Positions 9,652 to 18,619 of a DNA stretch of 64,000 nucleotides are shown in pieces; the stretch's first letter is position 1, and every line of letters starts with the position of its first letter. The stretch lies in assembly GCF_017948405.1 (NCBI RefSeq), contig NZ_CP072844.1:1364001-1428000 (forward strand), given 5' to 3'. A program made the translations under genes and the position numbers. The notes under the pieces are model-generated. The model did not search any database, had not been told where the DNA came from, and saw nothing but the letters and a program-made list of their open reading frames with translations. This DNA comes from Psychrosphaera aestuarii. GTDB lineage: Bacteria > Pseudomonadota > Gammaproteobacteria > Enterobacterales > Alteromonadaceae.

Positions 9652-10761
9652 ATGAAATTAAATACACCAGAAGAAATAATTGAAGATATTCGTCACGGTA
9701 AAATGGTTATCTTGATGGACGATGAAGACCGAGAAAATGAGGGTGATCTGATAATGGCGGCAGATATGTTGACGCCAGAGCATATAAACTTCATGGTGAC
9801 ACACGCTCGAGGTTTAGTTTGTTTGCCGATGACAGAAGAGCGAGCTCGCGCGCTAAACCTAACGTTAATGGTTGATAATAATAATGCACAGTTCGCTACG
9901 AACTTTACTGTATCAATAGAGGCTGCTGAGGGCGTTACCACAGGCATTAGTGCTGCTGATAGAGCAAGAACAATTCAAGCAGCTGTAGCAGCCGACGCTA
10001 AACCATCCGATATCGTCCAGCCAGGGCATATTTTTCCACTGGTGGCTAAAAAAGGTGGTGTTCTAACTCGTGCAGGACACACAGAGGCTGCTGTAGATTT
10101 GGCTCGATTAGCTGGCCGCACAGACTCGGGTGTTATTGTTGAAATTTTAAATGAAGATGGCTCGATGGCGCGTCGACCGGATTTAGAAATTTTTGCGAAA
10201 AAGCATGATTTAAAAATTGGAACGATCGCCGATTTAATTGAATACCGAAACCTAAATGAAACGACGGTAGAGCGCATTGCAAGCTGCAAAATACCTACGC
10301 AGTTTGGTGAATTTAACTTAGTTACATTTAAAGACACCATCGATGAGCAACTACATTTTGCAATGGTAAAAGGCGATTTAAACGCAATGGAAGCGCCGCT
10401 AGTGCGTGTTCATTTACAAAATACTTTCAGTGACTTATTGAGCTCTGACCGTTCAGTTAACAGAAGCTTTTCAATTGACTCAGCATTAAAGAAAATTGCT
10501 GATGAAGGCGGGGTTCTTGTCTTATTAGGAAAACAAGAAAGTAACCAAGAACTTATTAATATTGTTAAACGCTTTGAAGCTGAAGACAATGGCGATAATT
10601 TACCGCCAGCTAAATGGCAAGGTACCTCTCGAAATGTTGGCGTGGGCTCGCAAATACTTGCACAGCTTGGCGTTAACAAAATGCGCTTATTAAGTTCACC
10701 TAAAAAATACCATGCACTTTCCGGCTTTGGCTTAGAAGTTGTTGAGTATGTAAGTGAATAA
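9652..10761 (+). CDS. ribBA: 3,4-dihydroxy-2-butanone 4-phosphate synthase with degenerate RibA-like domain (RibBX type)
   Basis: Residues 1-200 are an intact DHBP synthase domain ([11 protein letters not shown] metal and substrate loop, [10 protein letters not shown]), making the four-carbon unit from ribulose 5-phosphate. The C-terminal half aligns by length and by its end ([20 protein letters not shown]) with GTP cyclohydrolase II. It lacks the three zinc cysteines of the active enzyme (C-x10-C-x-C) and the conserved Arg-rich RQEGRxIGL segment. Such RibBX proteins are known; this half is probably not a cyclohydrolase. GTP cyclohydrolase II must then be supplied by a separate ribA outside the window. 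The start is the ATG at 9652, though a TTG 12 bases upstream is in frame. No FMN riboswitch precedes it. Confidence 0.9.
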   Translation: MKLNTPEEIIEDIRHGKMVILMDDEDRENEGDLIMAADMLTPEHINFMVTHARGLVCLPMTEERARALNLTLMVDNNNAQFATNFTVSIEAAEGVTTGISAADRARTIQAAVAADAKPSDIVQPGHIFPLVAKKGGVLTRAGHTEAAVDLARLAGRTDSGVIVEILNEDGSMARRPDLEIFAKKHDLKIGTIADLIEYRNLNETTVERIASCKIPTQFGEFNLVTFKDTIDEQLHFAMVKGDLNAMEAPLVRVHLQNTFSDLLSSDRSVNRSFSIDSALKKIADEGGVLVLLGKQESNQELINIVKRFEAEDNGDNLPPAKWQGTSRNVGVGSQILAQLGVNKMRLLSSPKKYHALSGFGLEVVEYVSE

Positions 10762-10767
10762 GATCTA

Positions 10768-10781
10768 AGATCGCGCGATCT
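10768..10781. repeat. Perfect 14-bp palindrome between ribBA and ribH
   Basis: AGATCGCGCGATCT reads the same on both strands and begins six bases after the ribBA stop. It could be a protein-binding site or a small hairpin. It has no T-run, so it is not a standard terminator. Confidence 0.5.
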
Positions 10782-10782
10782 G

Positions 10783-10812
10783 CTAACATCTACTAATATG
10801 TTGTGGTATTAT
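10783..10812 (+). promoter_or_regulatory. Candidate internal promoter before ribH
   Basis: CTAACA (10783-10788) and TATTAT (10807-10812) are separated by 18 bases, 40 bases upstream of ribH. The 90-bp gap is the largest in the cluster, making an internal start plausible. Confidence 0.35.
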
Positions 10813-10851
10813 CGCGCAAAATTTTTTAAAGATAAGAAATAAGGTTTACGA

Positions 10852-11316
10852 ATGAACGTAATCGAAGGCAATTTTCGTGCTACAGGTAAAAAATTCGCAA
10901 TTGTAGTATCTCGCTTTAACCACTTTGTGGTTGATAGCTTGTTAGAGGGTGCAGTTGATGCATTAGAGCGTCACGGCGAAGTGAATCAAGACGATATAAC
11001 AATTGTTTATGTTCCTGGAGCTTATGAATTACCATTAGCAGCGAAAAAGATTGCAAAGCGTGGCGATGTAGACGCTATTATTGCGATTGGCGCAGTTATT
11101 CGCGGCGGTACGCCTCATTTTGATTTTGTTGCAGGCGAGTGTAACAAAGGCTTAGCTACTGTCTCTCTTGAGTTTGATATTCCAGTAGCGTTTGGTGTCA
11201 TTACGACTGATAGCATCGAACAAGCGATAGAGCGTTCTGGCACTAAAGCCGGTAACAAAGGTGGCGAAGCTGCCCTTGGTGCGCTTGAAATGGTCAACGT
11301 AATGGATCAAATCTAA
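10852..11316 (+). CDS. ribH: 6,7-dimethyl-8-ribityllumazine synthase
   Basis: RibH condenses the RibD-derived pyrimidinedione with the RibB-derived butanone phosphate to give lumazine, which RibE converts to riboflavin. The 154 residues are close to E. coli RibH (156). Family motifs visible are [15 protein letters not shown] near the N-terminus, [29 protein letters not shown] with the catalytic His, and [12 protein letters not shown]. The protein normally assembles into an icosahedral capsid of 60 subunits. nusB follows 9 bases after its stop, as in E. coli. Confidence 0.97.
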   Translation: MNVIEGNFRATGKKFAIVVSRFNHFVVDSLLEGAVDALERHGEVNQDDITIVYVPGAYELPLAAKKIAKRGDVDAIIAIGAVIRGGTPHFDFVAGECNKGLATVSLEFDIPVAFGVITTDSIEQAIERSGTKAGNKGGEAALGALEMVNVMDQI

Positions 11317-11325
11317 GGCACTCTA

Positions 11326-11745
11326 ATGAAACCAGCAGCACGAAGAAAAGCGAGAGCGTTAGCGGTACAAGCTATTTACTCATGGCAGATTAGCCAAAAT
11401 CACGTTAGTGATATTGAGCAACAGTTTTTATTAGACAATGATGTAAACAAAATTGATGTCGAATTTTTCAAAGAAGCGATTCGCGGTGTGGCGGCTCATT
11501 ACAAAGAGCTAGATACGGCTTTAACGCCATATACGGAACGCCCATATGAAGAAGTGGATCAAATTGAAAAAGCAATCATGCGTTTATCTGCCTTTGAACT
11601 TAAGTTTAGAGTTGATGTGCCATATAAAGTAGCTATTAACGAAGGTATTGAGCTTGCTAAAAAGTTTGGTGCTGACGATAGCCACCGTTTTGTAAACGGT
11701 GTACTTGATAGAGCCGCAAAAGATCTTCGAATTCCTCTAAGATAA
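11326..11745 (+). CDS. nusB: Transcription antitermination factor NusB
   Basis: NusB with NusE (S10) binds boxA RNA and assembles the antitermination complex on rRNA operons. The 139-residue length equals that of E. coli NusB. It starts with the basic MKPAARRKARALAVQAIYSWQ helix and ends with the typical KFGADDSHRFVNGVLDRAAK motif. It sits between ribH and thiL, the arrangement conserved in enterics and Vibrio. Confidence 0.97.
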   Translation: MKPAARRKARALAVQAIYSWQISQNHVSDIEQQFLLDNDVNKIDVEFFKEAIRGVAAHYKELDTALTPYTERPYEEVDQIEKAIMRLSAFELKFRVDVPYKVAINEGIELAKKFGADDSHRFVNGVLDRAAKDLRIPLR

Positions 11746-11773
11746 TTCTACTGATACCAGAAGGGAAATGGTT

Positions 11774-12751
11774 ATGAAAGAGTTTGAAATGATTCAAACT
11801 TACTTTTCAGGCCGTGGTCCGCAACGTAAAGATGTTACTGTCGGCGTCGGTGATGACGCCGCTTTAATAAAGATGCCGCAGGATAAGCTGCTCGTTGTTG
11901 CAACAGATACCATGGTTGAAAACACTCACTTTTTTACAGATACAAGCGCTCGCTCAATCGGACATCGCTGTCTAGCAGTTAATTTGAGTGACTTTGCTGC
12001 AATGGGGGCAGAGCCAGCATGGGCGTCTGTTGCTATTACATTGCCTTCGGCAGACGAGCAGTGGGTAAAAGAGTTTGCAGACGGTTTATTTGAAATTGCC
12101 GAATACTATAATGTTCAAATTGTTGGTGGCGATACCACTCAAGGTCCTCTTGCTGTAACCGTAAGTTTGAAAGGTTTTGTCACTGAAGATAAAGCACTTT
12201 TAAGATCAGGAGCAAAAGCAGGTGATTGGATCTATGTCACCGGTGAACTGGGCGAGTCTGCGTTAGCGGTTGAGTCAAAGTTAAAAGGTTTAACTTTTCC
12301 AAGTGATATCGCTGAGCACATTCAGCAACGCTTTGACTTTCCAGTAGCTCGAATTGCGGCTGGGCATGTAATTAGGCATGCTGCAACTTCGGCATTAGAT
12401 ATTTCGGATGGGCTGATTCAAGACTTAGGGCATATTCTTAAAGCTTCAAGTGTTTCAGCACGAATTGATGTTGAACGTTTGCCTATCTCACACACGCTTT
12501 ACGATGCGGTTGGACAAGAAAGAGCAATCAATTTGGCATTAACAGGTGGTGAGGATTATGAAATTTTATTCACAGTACCTGAGCAAAAAAAAGGTTATCT
12601 CGAGCAAAACGCGACAGCAATGGGCGTTAAGTATACCTGTATAGGTCAAATATATGGCGGGAATACAGGTATTGAATTGACCTTTAACAATGAACCATTT
12701 GAATTAAAAGGTGAAAAGGGCTTTCAACACTTTTCACATGACGACGAGTAG
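11774..12751 (+). CDS. thiL: Thiamine-monophosphate kinase
   Basis: ThiL phosphorylates thiamine monophosphate to the active cofactor thiamine pyrophosphate. It is 325 residues long, like E. coli ThiL (325). The N-terminal GVGDDAAL and ATDTMVENTHF segments hold the Mg-ATP ligands, and ALDISDGLIQDLGHI and LTGGEDYEILFT are family signatures of the AIR-synthase-like fold. ATG at 11774 is chosen over the one at 11768 because the AAGGGA site (11761-11766) is 7 bases from it and only 1 base from the other. It is in the rib-nusB operon, with pgpA 6 bases downstream. Confidence 0.95.
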   Translation: MKEFEMIQTYFSGRGPQRKDVTVGVGDDAALIKMPQDKLLVVATDTMVENTHFFTDTSARSIGHRCLAVNLSDFAAMGAEPAWASVAITLPSADEQWVKEFADGLFEIAEYYNVQIVGGDTTQGPLAVTVSLKGFVTEDKALLRSGAKAGDWIYVTGELGESALAVESKLKGLTFPSDIAEHIQQRFDFPVARIAAGHVIRHAATSALDISDGLIQDLGHILKASSVSARIDVERLPISHTLYDAVGQERAINLALTGGEDYEILFTVPEQKKGYLEQNATAMGVKYTCIGQIYGGNTGIELTFNNEPFELKGEKGFQHFSHDDE

Positions 12752-12757
12752 TATTAA

Positions 12758-13237
12758 ATGGAAAATCCAGCAGTAAAGTTCAATTTGTGTAATAAAGTTC
12801 ATTTACTTGCTACTGGTTTTGGTAGTGGATTAGCGCCTTTTGCACCTGGTACATTTGGTACGTTAGCTGCTATTCCTCTTTACCTTGCTTTTGTATATAG
12901 CCCAGCATATTTGTTTTACATATTTACTGTGTTCACCTGCTTGGTGGGTCCATATATTTGTGGTAAAGCTGCGTCTGACATAGGTGTTCATGACCACAAA
13001 GCGATAGTGTGGGACGAATTTGCAGGGATGTTTATTACACTTTGTTTTGTGCCATTTAGTTGGACGGCGATTGCGGTAGGTTTTGTTCTATTTCGCTTTT
13101 TTGACATCGTAAAGCCTTGGCCAATTAGTTACCTCGACAAGCATGTTCATGGTGGTCTTGGCATTATGATTGATGATATCGCTGCTGGTTTTGCCGCAGG
13201 TATTTCATTGTATTTTTTAATGCCTCTAATTTCATAG
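12758..13237 (+). CDS. pgpA: Phosphatidylglycerophosphatase A
   Basis: PgpA dephosphorylates phosphatidylglycerophosphate in the inner membrane, the final step to phosphatidylglycerol after PgsA (also in this window at 63 kb). It has 159 residues with three to four hydrophobic segments. The conserved acidic motifs are VWDEFAGMF, RFFDIVKPWPI and GIMIDDIAAG. It is the last gene of the nrdR-to-pgpA cluster. Its stop codon abuts that of the convergent CheW-like gene with no gap. Confidence 0.95.
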   Translation: MENPAVKFNLCNKVHLLATGFGSGLAPFAPGTFGTLAAIPLYLAFVYSPAYLFYIFTVFTCLVGPYICGKAASDIGVHDHKAIVWDEFAGMFITLCFVPFSWTAIAVGFVLFRFFDIVKPWPISYLDKHVHGGLGIMIDDIAAGFAAGISLYFLMPLIS

Positions 13238-14026
13238 TCATGCTGTTTCAGATAAATCAGATAGCTTGATAGAGCCTGAATCGGGAAGCTTGAATAAAGC
13301 CGCCGGATCAATTATTAAGCTATGCTTACCGTCAAGTTGAATAAGGCCTTTTAACATCGCCTTGGTATCATTGTCTAAATCAAAGCCCACCGAAGTAACA
13401 CTATCTAACCCTTTAATGTCACTTTCTTTTACGTGAATGTTATCTTTTACTTTGTCTACGAGTAAACCAACATGCGGATTTCTATCGTCTATCGTGGTAA
13501 AAATAATAATAGGTTTATATGTATATTCAATATGCTCAATAGCAGAGTCAAAAAGTTGGTTGATTTTTGTTAATACTTTACTTACTTCTATATTCTCATC
13601 ACTTTGCACGGCGCCGCGTTTAGAAGCTTTTGCTAATAGGAGTTCAATGCTTTCAGCAATTTTTGAGAGTGCAATCGATAAGTCTGAATCTTGGCTTTTA
13701 AAGGACTCAAGCCATTTTTTGAAAACAACTGGCTCACATGGGTTAATTTGATTAGAAGTTGAGTCAAACCAACTGTTTAATGATTGTTTATGAAGCTGTA
13801 ACTGCTCTATTGTTTTTAAATTAAACTCTTTTGTTGACCTATTATTTAAAATCCGGCCTAAGTCAAATATTGGAACCGGGACATTCATAAACTCTTTTGC
13901 ACCAAGAAAATTAGGATTATTGTTTGGTACTTCCGTCAAATTGTTCCGATACTGCTCGGTCAGTAAGATATTTAAAATGGCAAGTGATATGGTTTTCGAA
14001 CCAACCTCAAAATTGACAAAGTCCAT
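13238..14026 (-). CDS. CheW-like chemotaxis protein with degenerate CZB-like insert
   Basis: A 262-residue cytosolic protein. The N-terminus (about 1-60) contains a CheW-like strand pattern and the hallmark PVPIFDLGRIL. The C-terminal 100 residues (KPIIIFTTIDDRNPHVGLLVDKVKD..) resemble the second half of a CheW domain. Between them, residues 78-160 resemble the chemoreceptor zinc-binding domain: a His in LHKQSLNSWF and a Cys before FKKWLESF. The later histidines of the usual 3His/1Cys site are missing. This suggests a CheW domain split by a CZB-like helical insert that has lost metal binding. A TAGGAG site precedes the ATG. No kinase or receptor gene is adjacent. Family assignment is moderate. 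Confidence 0.6.
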   Translation of the reverse strand: MDFVNFEVGSKTISLAILNILLTEQYRNNLTEVPNNNPNFLGAKEFMNVPVPIFDLGRILNNRSTKEFNLKTIEQLQLHKQSLNSWFDSTSNQINPCEPVVFKKWLESFKSQDSDLSIALSKIAESIELLLAKASKRGAVQSDENIEVSKVLTKINQLFDSAIEHIEYTYKPIIIFTTIDDRNPHVGLLVDKVKDNIHVKESDIKGLDSVTSVGFDLDNDTKAMLKGLIQLDGKHSLIIDPAALFKLPDSGSIKLSDLSETA

Positions 14027-14094
14027 TAGCTACTCCTATGTTCTTGTATTTTATTTAGTCTAGTTGAGACGTCATAGACTACAAGAATTTAATG

Positions 14095-14913
14095 CTAATC
14101 CTTTGATTTAGTATCAGATGAAGTTATATCGTTGTTTTCAAAAGTGGTATCTTTCTCAAAGTCAGCATCCGCTGCGGTGGAAAAAGATGACAGCTTAATT
14201 GAGCTAAAGCCAAACGCTGGGCCGCTAAATGCGTATAGCAGAAAAACAATAAAGAGAACTTCCGCAGGCCTCGCTGCAATAACGACGAACAACAGAACAA
14301 CAATCAAAAGACTTAAAAATGTATGTTGTTTCGCCCACTTTATTTGTTTAAACGCACTATATCTAAAATTACTAACCATTAGTAAGCCAGCACTCACTGT
14401 TATGATCGCGGTTAGTAAAGCACTTAATTGATTATTAATATCAAAACTTTGTTGAATCCAAACCGCGCTCGCTAGTAAAGCCGCGGCTGCCGGAGAAGGT
14501 AAGCCCTGGAAATAGTTTTTTGAGGTCGTCGATAGTTGGGTATTGAATCGCGCTAGGCGCAGTGCTGCACACGCAACAAAAATAAATGCTGATAGCCAAC
14601 CTAACTTTCCAAATGATGTTAAACAAAAATTAAACGCGAGCAGTGCTGGCGCAATGCCAAATGATACGATATCAGCCATACTGTCATACTGTGCACCGAA
14701 TTCACTTTGTGTGTTGGTCATTCGAGCCACACGACCGTCTAATCCGTCAAAAATCATAGCGATAAAAATAGCAATAGCAGCATGTTCAAAATTACTATTG
14801 ATCCCAGATATAATTGCAAAAAAACCAAAAAACAAACCTGCGGTAGTTAGTAAGTTTGGCAATAAATAAAATTTTTCTTTATGCTGAGACTTTGACGAAT
14901 TATTACTATTCAT
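14095..14913 (-). CDS. pssA: CDP-diacylglycerol-serine O-phosphatidyltransferase (CDP-alcohol family)
   Basis: An inner-membrane enzyme that makes phosphatidylserine from CDP-diacylglycerol and serine, the route to phosphatidylethanolamine. It carries the CDP-alcohol phosphotransferase signature DG-x2-AR-x8-G-x3-D-x3-D in DGLDGRVARM...FGAQYDSMAD and about seven hydrophobic helices. It is the Bacillus-type enzyme, unrelated to the phospholipase-D-like PssA of E. coli. At 272 residues it has an acidic Ser/Asp-rich tail of about 35 residues after the last helix. Transcribed alone, divergent from the DUF4124 gene. Confidence 0.9.
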   Translation of the reverse strand: MNSNNSSKSQHKEKFYLLPNLLTTAGLFFGFFAIISGINSNFEHAAIAIFIAMIFDGLDGRVARMTNTQSEFGAQYDSMADIVSFGIAPALLAFNFCLTSFGKLGWLSAFIFVACAALRLARFNTQLSTTSKNYFQGLPSPAAAALLASAVWIQQSFDINNQLSALLTAIITVSAGLLMVSNFRYSAFKQIKWAKQHTFLSLLIVVLLFVVIAARPAEVLFIVFLLYAFSGPAFGFSSIKLSSFSTAADADFEKDTTFENNDITSSDTKSKD

Positions 14914-14995
14914 GAAATATTCTTTTATTTTCTTGGTAAATAAGGATATAAAAGCACAATAGCATATAAAAATTAAAGGACAAAAAGGGGACTAG

Positions 14996-15421
14996 ATGAA
15001 GTTTTTGATAATTTTCTGCGTGTTCTATATGGGAGTTCTGCACGCTAGTTCTCAAAAAGTGAAAGTTTATCGCTGGATTGATGAGAAAGGCGTTGTTACC
15101 TTTAGTGAGTATCGCCCACAAAATAGTAAATATGAAGAGCTAGAAATAGAAGGCGATCGGGTTTTACGAGGCAAAGAAACGTCAAATGCTATTGAATTGC
15201 CATTAAGTAAAAACAAAGATGAAGATGGCTCAATGATAAATGAACTTAATACCCAGGCTAAACTCTATTGCGATAAAGCAAAACATAACTTAAAAGTTTT
15301 AGAGTCGTTTAACTCGGTTCGTGTTTTGGATGAAAAAGGAAAGCCAAAAACGCTATCTGAAAAAGACGTCGCGCAACAAAAGCGCCTTGCCAACCGACAA
15401 ATAGAATTGTTTTGTAATTAA
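14996..15421 (+). CDS. DUF4124 family exported protein
   Basis: A 141-residue protein with a signal peptide (MKFLIIFCVFYMGVLHASS, cleavage near 19). A DUF4124 module follows: VYRWIDEKGVVTFSEYRP, the typical Y-x-W-x-D-x-x-G-x-x-x-F/Y-S pattern. The rest is charged and helical, with two cysteines at C87 and the penultimate residue that could form a disulfide in the periplasm. The family is common in gammaproteobacteria and has no established biochemical function. It is flanked by the divergent pssA and convergent rnt. Domain call confident; function unknown. Confidence 0.8.
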   Translation: MKFLIIFCVFYMGVLHASSQKVKVYRWIDEKGVVTFSEYRPQNSKYEELEIEGDRVLRGKETSNAIELPLSKNKDEDGSMINELNTQAKLYCDKAKHNLKVLESFNSVRVLDEKGKPKTLSEKDVAQQKRLANRQIELFCN

Positions 15422-15451
15422 ATTGTTTTAAAAACTTAATTGTTTGAAATG

Positions 15452-15480
15452 AGCAGCGAAATAAAATGTAAAACGCTGCT
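15452..15480. terminator. Possible bidirectional terminator hairpin
   Basis: AGCAGCG and CGCTGCT form a 7-bp stem with a 15-base loop between the convergent DUF4124 and rnt genes. The flanking T/A runs are poor, so this is a weak call. Confidence 0.3.
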
Positions 15481-15499
15481 TATTACTTATTACACTAAT

Positions 15500-16207
15500 T
15501 TATTCGCTTTCTTTTTCGGACTCACCTACATCAGCGACTTCTGGTATTGGCCAGCCGCCAAGGTCTTTCCAGCGATTTACCATGTAGCAAAATAAGTCAG
15601 CGGTTTTTTCAGTGTCGTACTTAGCCGAATGAGCCTCTCGGTTATCAAAACCTAATCCTGCGCGTTTACAAGCTTCTGCTAGCACGGTATGACCTAAGCT
15701 TAGTGCGGCAAAAGAGGCCGTGTCAAAAGTTACAAAGGGGTGAAATGGAATTCGTTTGTAATTGATCCTCTCAATGGCGGCCATCACAAAGCCATGATCA
15801 AAAGCAGCGTTATGAGCAACGATTACTGAACGGTTGCAACCGGCAGCTTTTTGTCCTTTTCGAATTTCCTTGCATATTTCCTTTAAAGCATCTGATTCAC
15901 TTACTGCGCCACGCAACGGATTGAATGGATCAATACCGTTAAATTCAATAGCAGCCTGCTCAATGTTCGCGCCTTCAAAAGGCTCAACATGAAAATGAAT
16001 TGTTTTGTCTCTATGCAAAACGCCATTTTCATCCATTTTTAATGTAGTGGCAGCTATTTCTAGTAATGCATCTGTTTTAGCATTAAAACCAGCCGTTTCG
16101 ACATCAATGACAACAGGATAAAAACCTCTAAAACGAGAGCTCAATAAATTTGGATCCGATTTGGTTTTCTGATTTGTTTCGTTGGAAGATTCTGTCACGG
16201 GACTCAC
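15500..16207 (-). CDS. rnt: Ribonuclease T
   Basis: RNase T is a DEDD-family 3'-5' exonuclease that trims tRNA and other stable RNA 3' ends, including CCA turnover. The catalytic residues are visible: D35 and E37 in [10 protein letters not shown], the Asp of [10 protein letters not shown], and His/Asp in [14 protein letters not shown]. At 235 residues it is about 20 longer than E. coli RNase T because of a hydrophilic N-terminal extension; a shorter start is possible. It is divergent from motY with a 147-bp gap, an arrangement also found in Vibrio. Confidence 0.95.
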   Translation of the reverse strand: MSPVTESSNETNQKTKSDPNLLSSRFRGFYPVVIDVETAGFNAKTDALLEIAATTLKMDENGVLHRDKTIHFHVEPFEGANIEQAAIEFNGIDPFNPLRGAVSESDALKEICKEIRKGQKAAGCNRSVIVAHNAAFDHGFVMAAIERINYKRIPFHPFVTFDTASFAALSLGHTVLAEACKRAGLGFDNREAHSAKYDTEKTADLFCYMVNRWKDLGGWPIPEVADVGESEKESE

Positions 16208-16354
16208 ATAAGACTGTTTAAGTTACTCAGTTATTATCACACGAACTAGGTTATTTTTCATTTACTAATTATACTTTAATACATGGTACACGACTTGCTT
16301 TATTTCTATGAGTGTATTGTAAGTTAGCCATAATTTTTGACGATAGAAGTGAAG

Positions 16355-17272
16355 ATGAAATCTATGAATTCAGGCCCAGCACAGTTATTAAATAGATGCG
16401 TAATAGTCGTGACTATTTTGCTACTTAGTTTTTTTCAAAGCCTGCCAAGCTTTGCTAAGTCTAGCCTTAGGACTTATTCGGCGACGTTAGAGAATTCGGT
16501 ATGGCAACTTGCAGACAATAATAAGTTGCAGTGTGAGTTACAACATACAATCCCTAATTACGGCACGGCAATATTTAGCAGTGTGGCAAATAAACTCGCC
16601 AATTTAAACTTTGAACTCGACTTGAGAAGACTGCCAGCAGATTATTCGTTAGCACAGATAGAGTCAGTACCACCACAATGGCGTCCAGGGCAGGGTGCAA
16701 CACATATCACGGATTTACAATGGAGAAAGCAGTTTAATGGCGATGTAGACCAAGACTCTGCTTGGGTAATGTTAACTGAGCTTGAAAAAGGGTATTTCCC
16801 AACTTTATATTACGCAGATTGGCACAATAAGTCTGACCGTGTTGCCGTTGCTTTAGCTGCAACCAATTTTAGAGGCGTCTACTACGATTTCCTTACTTGC
16901 ATGGATAATTTATTACCCTACAGCTTTGATGATATTTCATACACAGTGCTTAATTTTGAGAAAAATAGTGCAACTCTTGATAAAGCCTCGAAAAAGAAAC
17001 TTGCTCAAATTGAAGAGTACTTAAAACACGATACCAATATAGAGCGTATTAAAGTTAAGGCCTATAGTAGTTCTTGGGGCGGTCGATATACCAACTTAAA
17101 AGTGTCGCAAAAGCGAGCAAACGAAGTTAAAGATTTATTCGTTCAATTTGGAATCGATAAAACTAAAATTGACGTTGAAGGTTTTGGTGAAAAACGCCAT
17201 ATAGCCTCAAACGAAACAATTCTTGGGCGCGCAGAAAACCGCAGAGTTGTTATTCAAATGGAAAAACCCTAG
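16355..17272 (+). CDS. motY: Sodium-driven flagellar motor protein MotY
   Basis: MotY forms the T-ring of the polar flagellar basal body and helps anchor the PomAB/MotX stator. The 305-residue protein has a signal peptide (hydrophobic CVIVVTILLLSFFQSLPSFA). A MotY-specific N-terminal domain runs to about residue 185. A C-terminal OmpA-like peptidoglycan-binding domain follows, with LNFEKNSATLDKASKKKLAQI and GRAENRRVVIQ. A TTG 18 bases upstream is in frame, but ATG 16355 gives the more typical signal peptide. It is monocistronic, with no other motility gene beside it. The nearby rnt-motY pairing matches Vibrio. Confidence 0.92.
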   Translation: MKSMNSGPAQLLNRCVIVVTILLLSFFQSLPSFAKSSLRTYSATLENSVWQLADNNKLQCELQHTIPNYGTAIFSSVANKLANLNFELDLRRLPADYSLAQIESVPPQWRPGQGATHITDLQWRKQFNGDVDQDSAWVMLTELEKGYFPTLYYADWHNKSDRVAVALAATNFRGVYYDFLTCMDNLLPYSFDDISYTVLNFEKNSATLDKASKKKLAQIEEYLKHDTNIERIKVKAYSSSWGGRYTNLKVSQKRANEVKDLFVQFGIDKTKIDVEGFGEKRHIASNETILGRAENRRVVIQMEKP

Positions 17273-17311
17273 TAATAGTAAACTTGATGTAACCTCAACA
17301 TCGCTGATCTA

Positions 17312-18619
17312 TTAGTTTGGTTTGCCTTTAGCACGTTTATACTCCCTCAGCATAAAACGCACAGGTGCGACGGTTGGTAATACCGATGCCACTGCGTTAT
17401 TAGAAAATGGCTCGTTTGCTAACACGCTACTAAGCATATCCGCAAGAATAGGGGCTGAGGTAATTCCTCTGGCGCCAAGTCCAGTTAAACAATAAAGCCC
17501 TTGTAGCGGATTATCGTGGGAGCCGCGTATTTTATCTGCACGTTTATATTTCCCATTGTTATTGTCTATGTAATGCTCGACCCAAGCCCAATCAATTATT
17601 TCTCCTGCAATAGGCAAATGATCAGGTGTTGTCGCTCTAATAGCGGTATTGTCGTGGTTAATATCGTTTATGCTTATCGATTGCGCCCAATTTGTATTCG
17701 GGAACACTTTTTTTATCTGGTTTATGTTTTGTTGCCTAGCTAATTCAGTAGGCTCATTGTTTTGCCATGATTTTTCAAAGGTCGCTCCAAATGCTTGATG
17801 TTCCCCATCACTAGGGGTTATGTAGCCTTTATGACAAAGCACAGTGCGAAGTTTGTTAATCGTGGTATTAGGATTAAAACTAGAGACTTGGCCTAACACG
17901 CCGGCAATTGGGATTGTATTACCATCACTGTAATCTATATTTGGTGAGTCTACCCCTGTACATAATACAACGCGGTCGAAGTCACGCTGTTTTTTATCGA
18001 AATGTAATGACCAAACATTATCGTTATCGTTTCGTTGCACTTTTTGTACTTCAGTATTGTATTGGATGGTAAAGTCGTGACTACTTTGTAACTCTACACC
18101 CAGCCACTGACAAAATCGCAGTGGATTCAGCCAACCGCCATTGGCAAAATAGAGGCTACTGTAGGGCGTATCTATATTTGCAATTTTAGAACTGGTTTTG
18201 TCATCAACAAATTCAACAATACTGGACCACTTAGTCGCTATTTCCTCAAACTTTGTCGGCATACTCTCGTTAAAGGCTTGTTGCAAAACCCCAGTCCATT
18301 GATGCGGAACCGTCGCGTAGTCAGGAAGCCGTCCTTTATAATAAGTAATAGCATGTGCAAACGCTCGACCATAAAAGTTGGAGATAAGAGAGTCGCCAGC
18401 TTGTAATAACGGATAAATAGCACCCTGCTTATTACTGGAGCCTTGTTGTGCGAGGTCAATGTCTTTACAAATAAGTGTTATTTTTAGATTTGGCAGCTTT
18501 TTAAATAAGTAGTCAGCTAACACTAAGCTCGAAATACCACCACCAACAATAGCCACGGTCTTGGGTGTATCAAGTTTGCTCGTGAAACTTTCTGGAGATG
18601 TAGTCTGGTCGCTATTCAT
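17312..18619 (-). CDS. mnmC: MnmC oxidoreductase half, separate gene
   Basis: This encodes the FAD-dependent domain of MnmC, which demodifies cmnm5U34 to nm5U34 on tRNA before the methylation step. The 435 residues start with a hydrophilic 30-residue stretch, then the dinucleotide fold VAIVGGGISSLVLADYLF and the DAO fold to the end (GLYCLTGLGARGITSAP). In E. coli the domain is fused behind the methyltransferase. Here it begins at its own ATG (18619) with GAGGGG 6 bases upstream, overlapping the methyltransferase stop by 8 bases in another frame. The frame is open further upstream to 18661. Confidence 0.9.
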   Translation of the reverse strand: MNSDQTTSPESFTSKLDTPKTVAIVGGGISSLVLADYLFKKLPNLKITLICKDIDLAQQGSSNKQGAIYPLLQAGDSLISNFYGRAFAHAITYYKGRLPDYATVPHQWTGVLQQAFNESMPTKFEEIATKWSSIVEFVDDKTSSKIANIDTPYSSLYFANGGWLNPLRFCQWLGVELQSSHDFTIQYNTEVQKVQRNDNDNVWSLHFDKKQRDFDRVVLCTGVDSPNIDYSDGNTIPIAGVLGQVSSFNPNTTINKLRTVLCHKGYITPSDGEHQAFGATFEKSWQNNEPTELARQQNINQIKKVFPNTNWAQSISINDINHDNTAIRATTPDHLPIAGEIIDWAWVEHYIDNNNGKYKRADKIRGSHDNPLQGLYCLTGLGARGITSAPILADMLSSVLANEPFSNNAVASVLPTVAPVRFMLREYKRAKGKPN

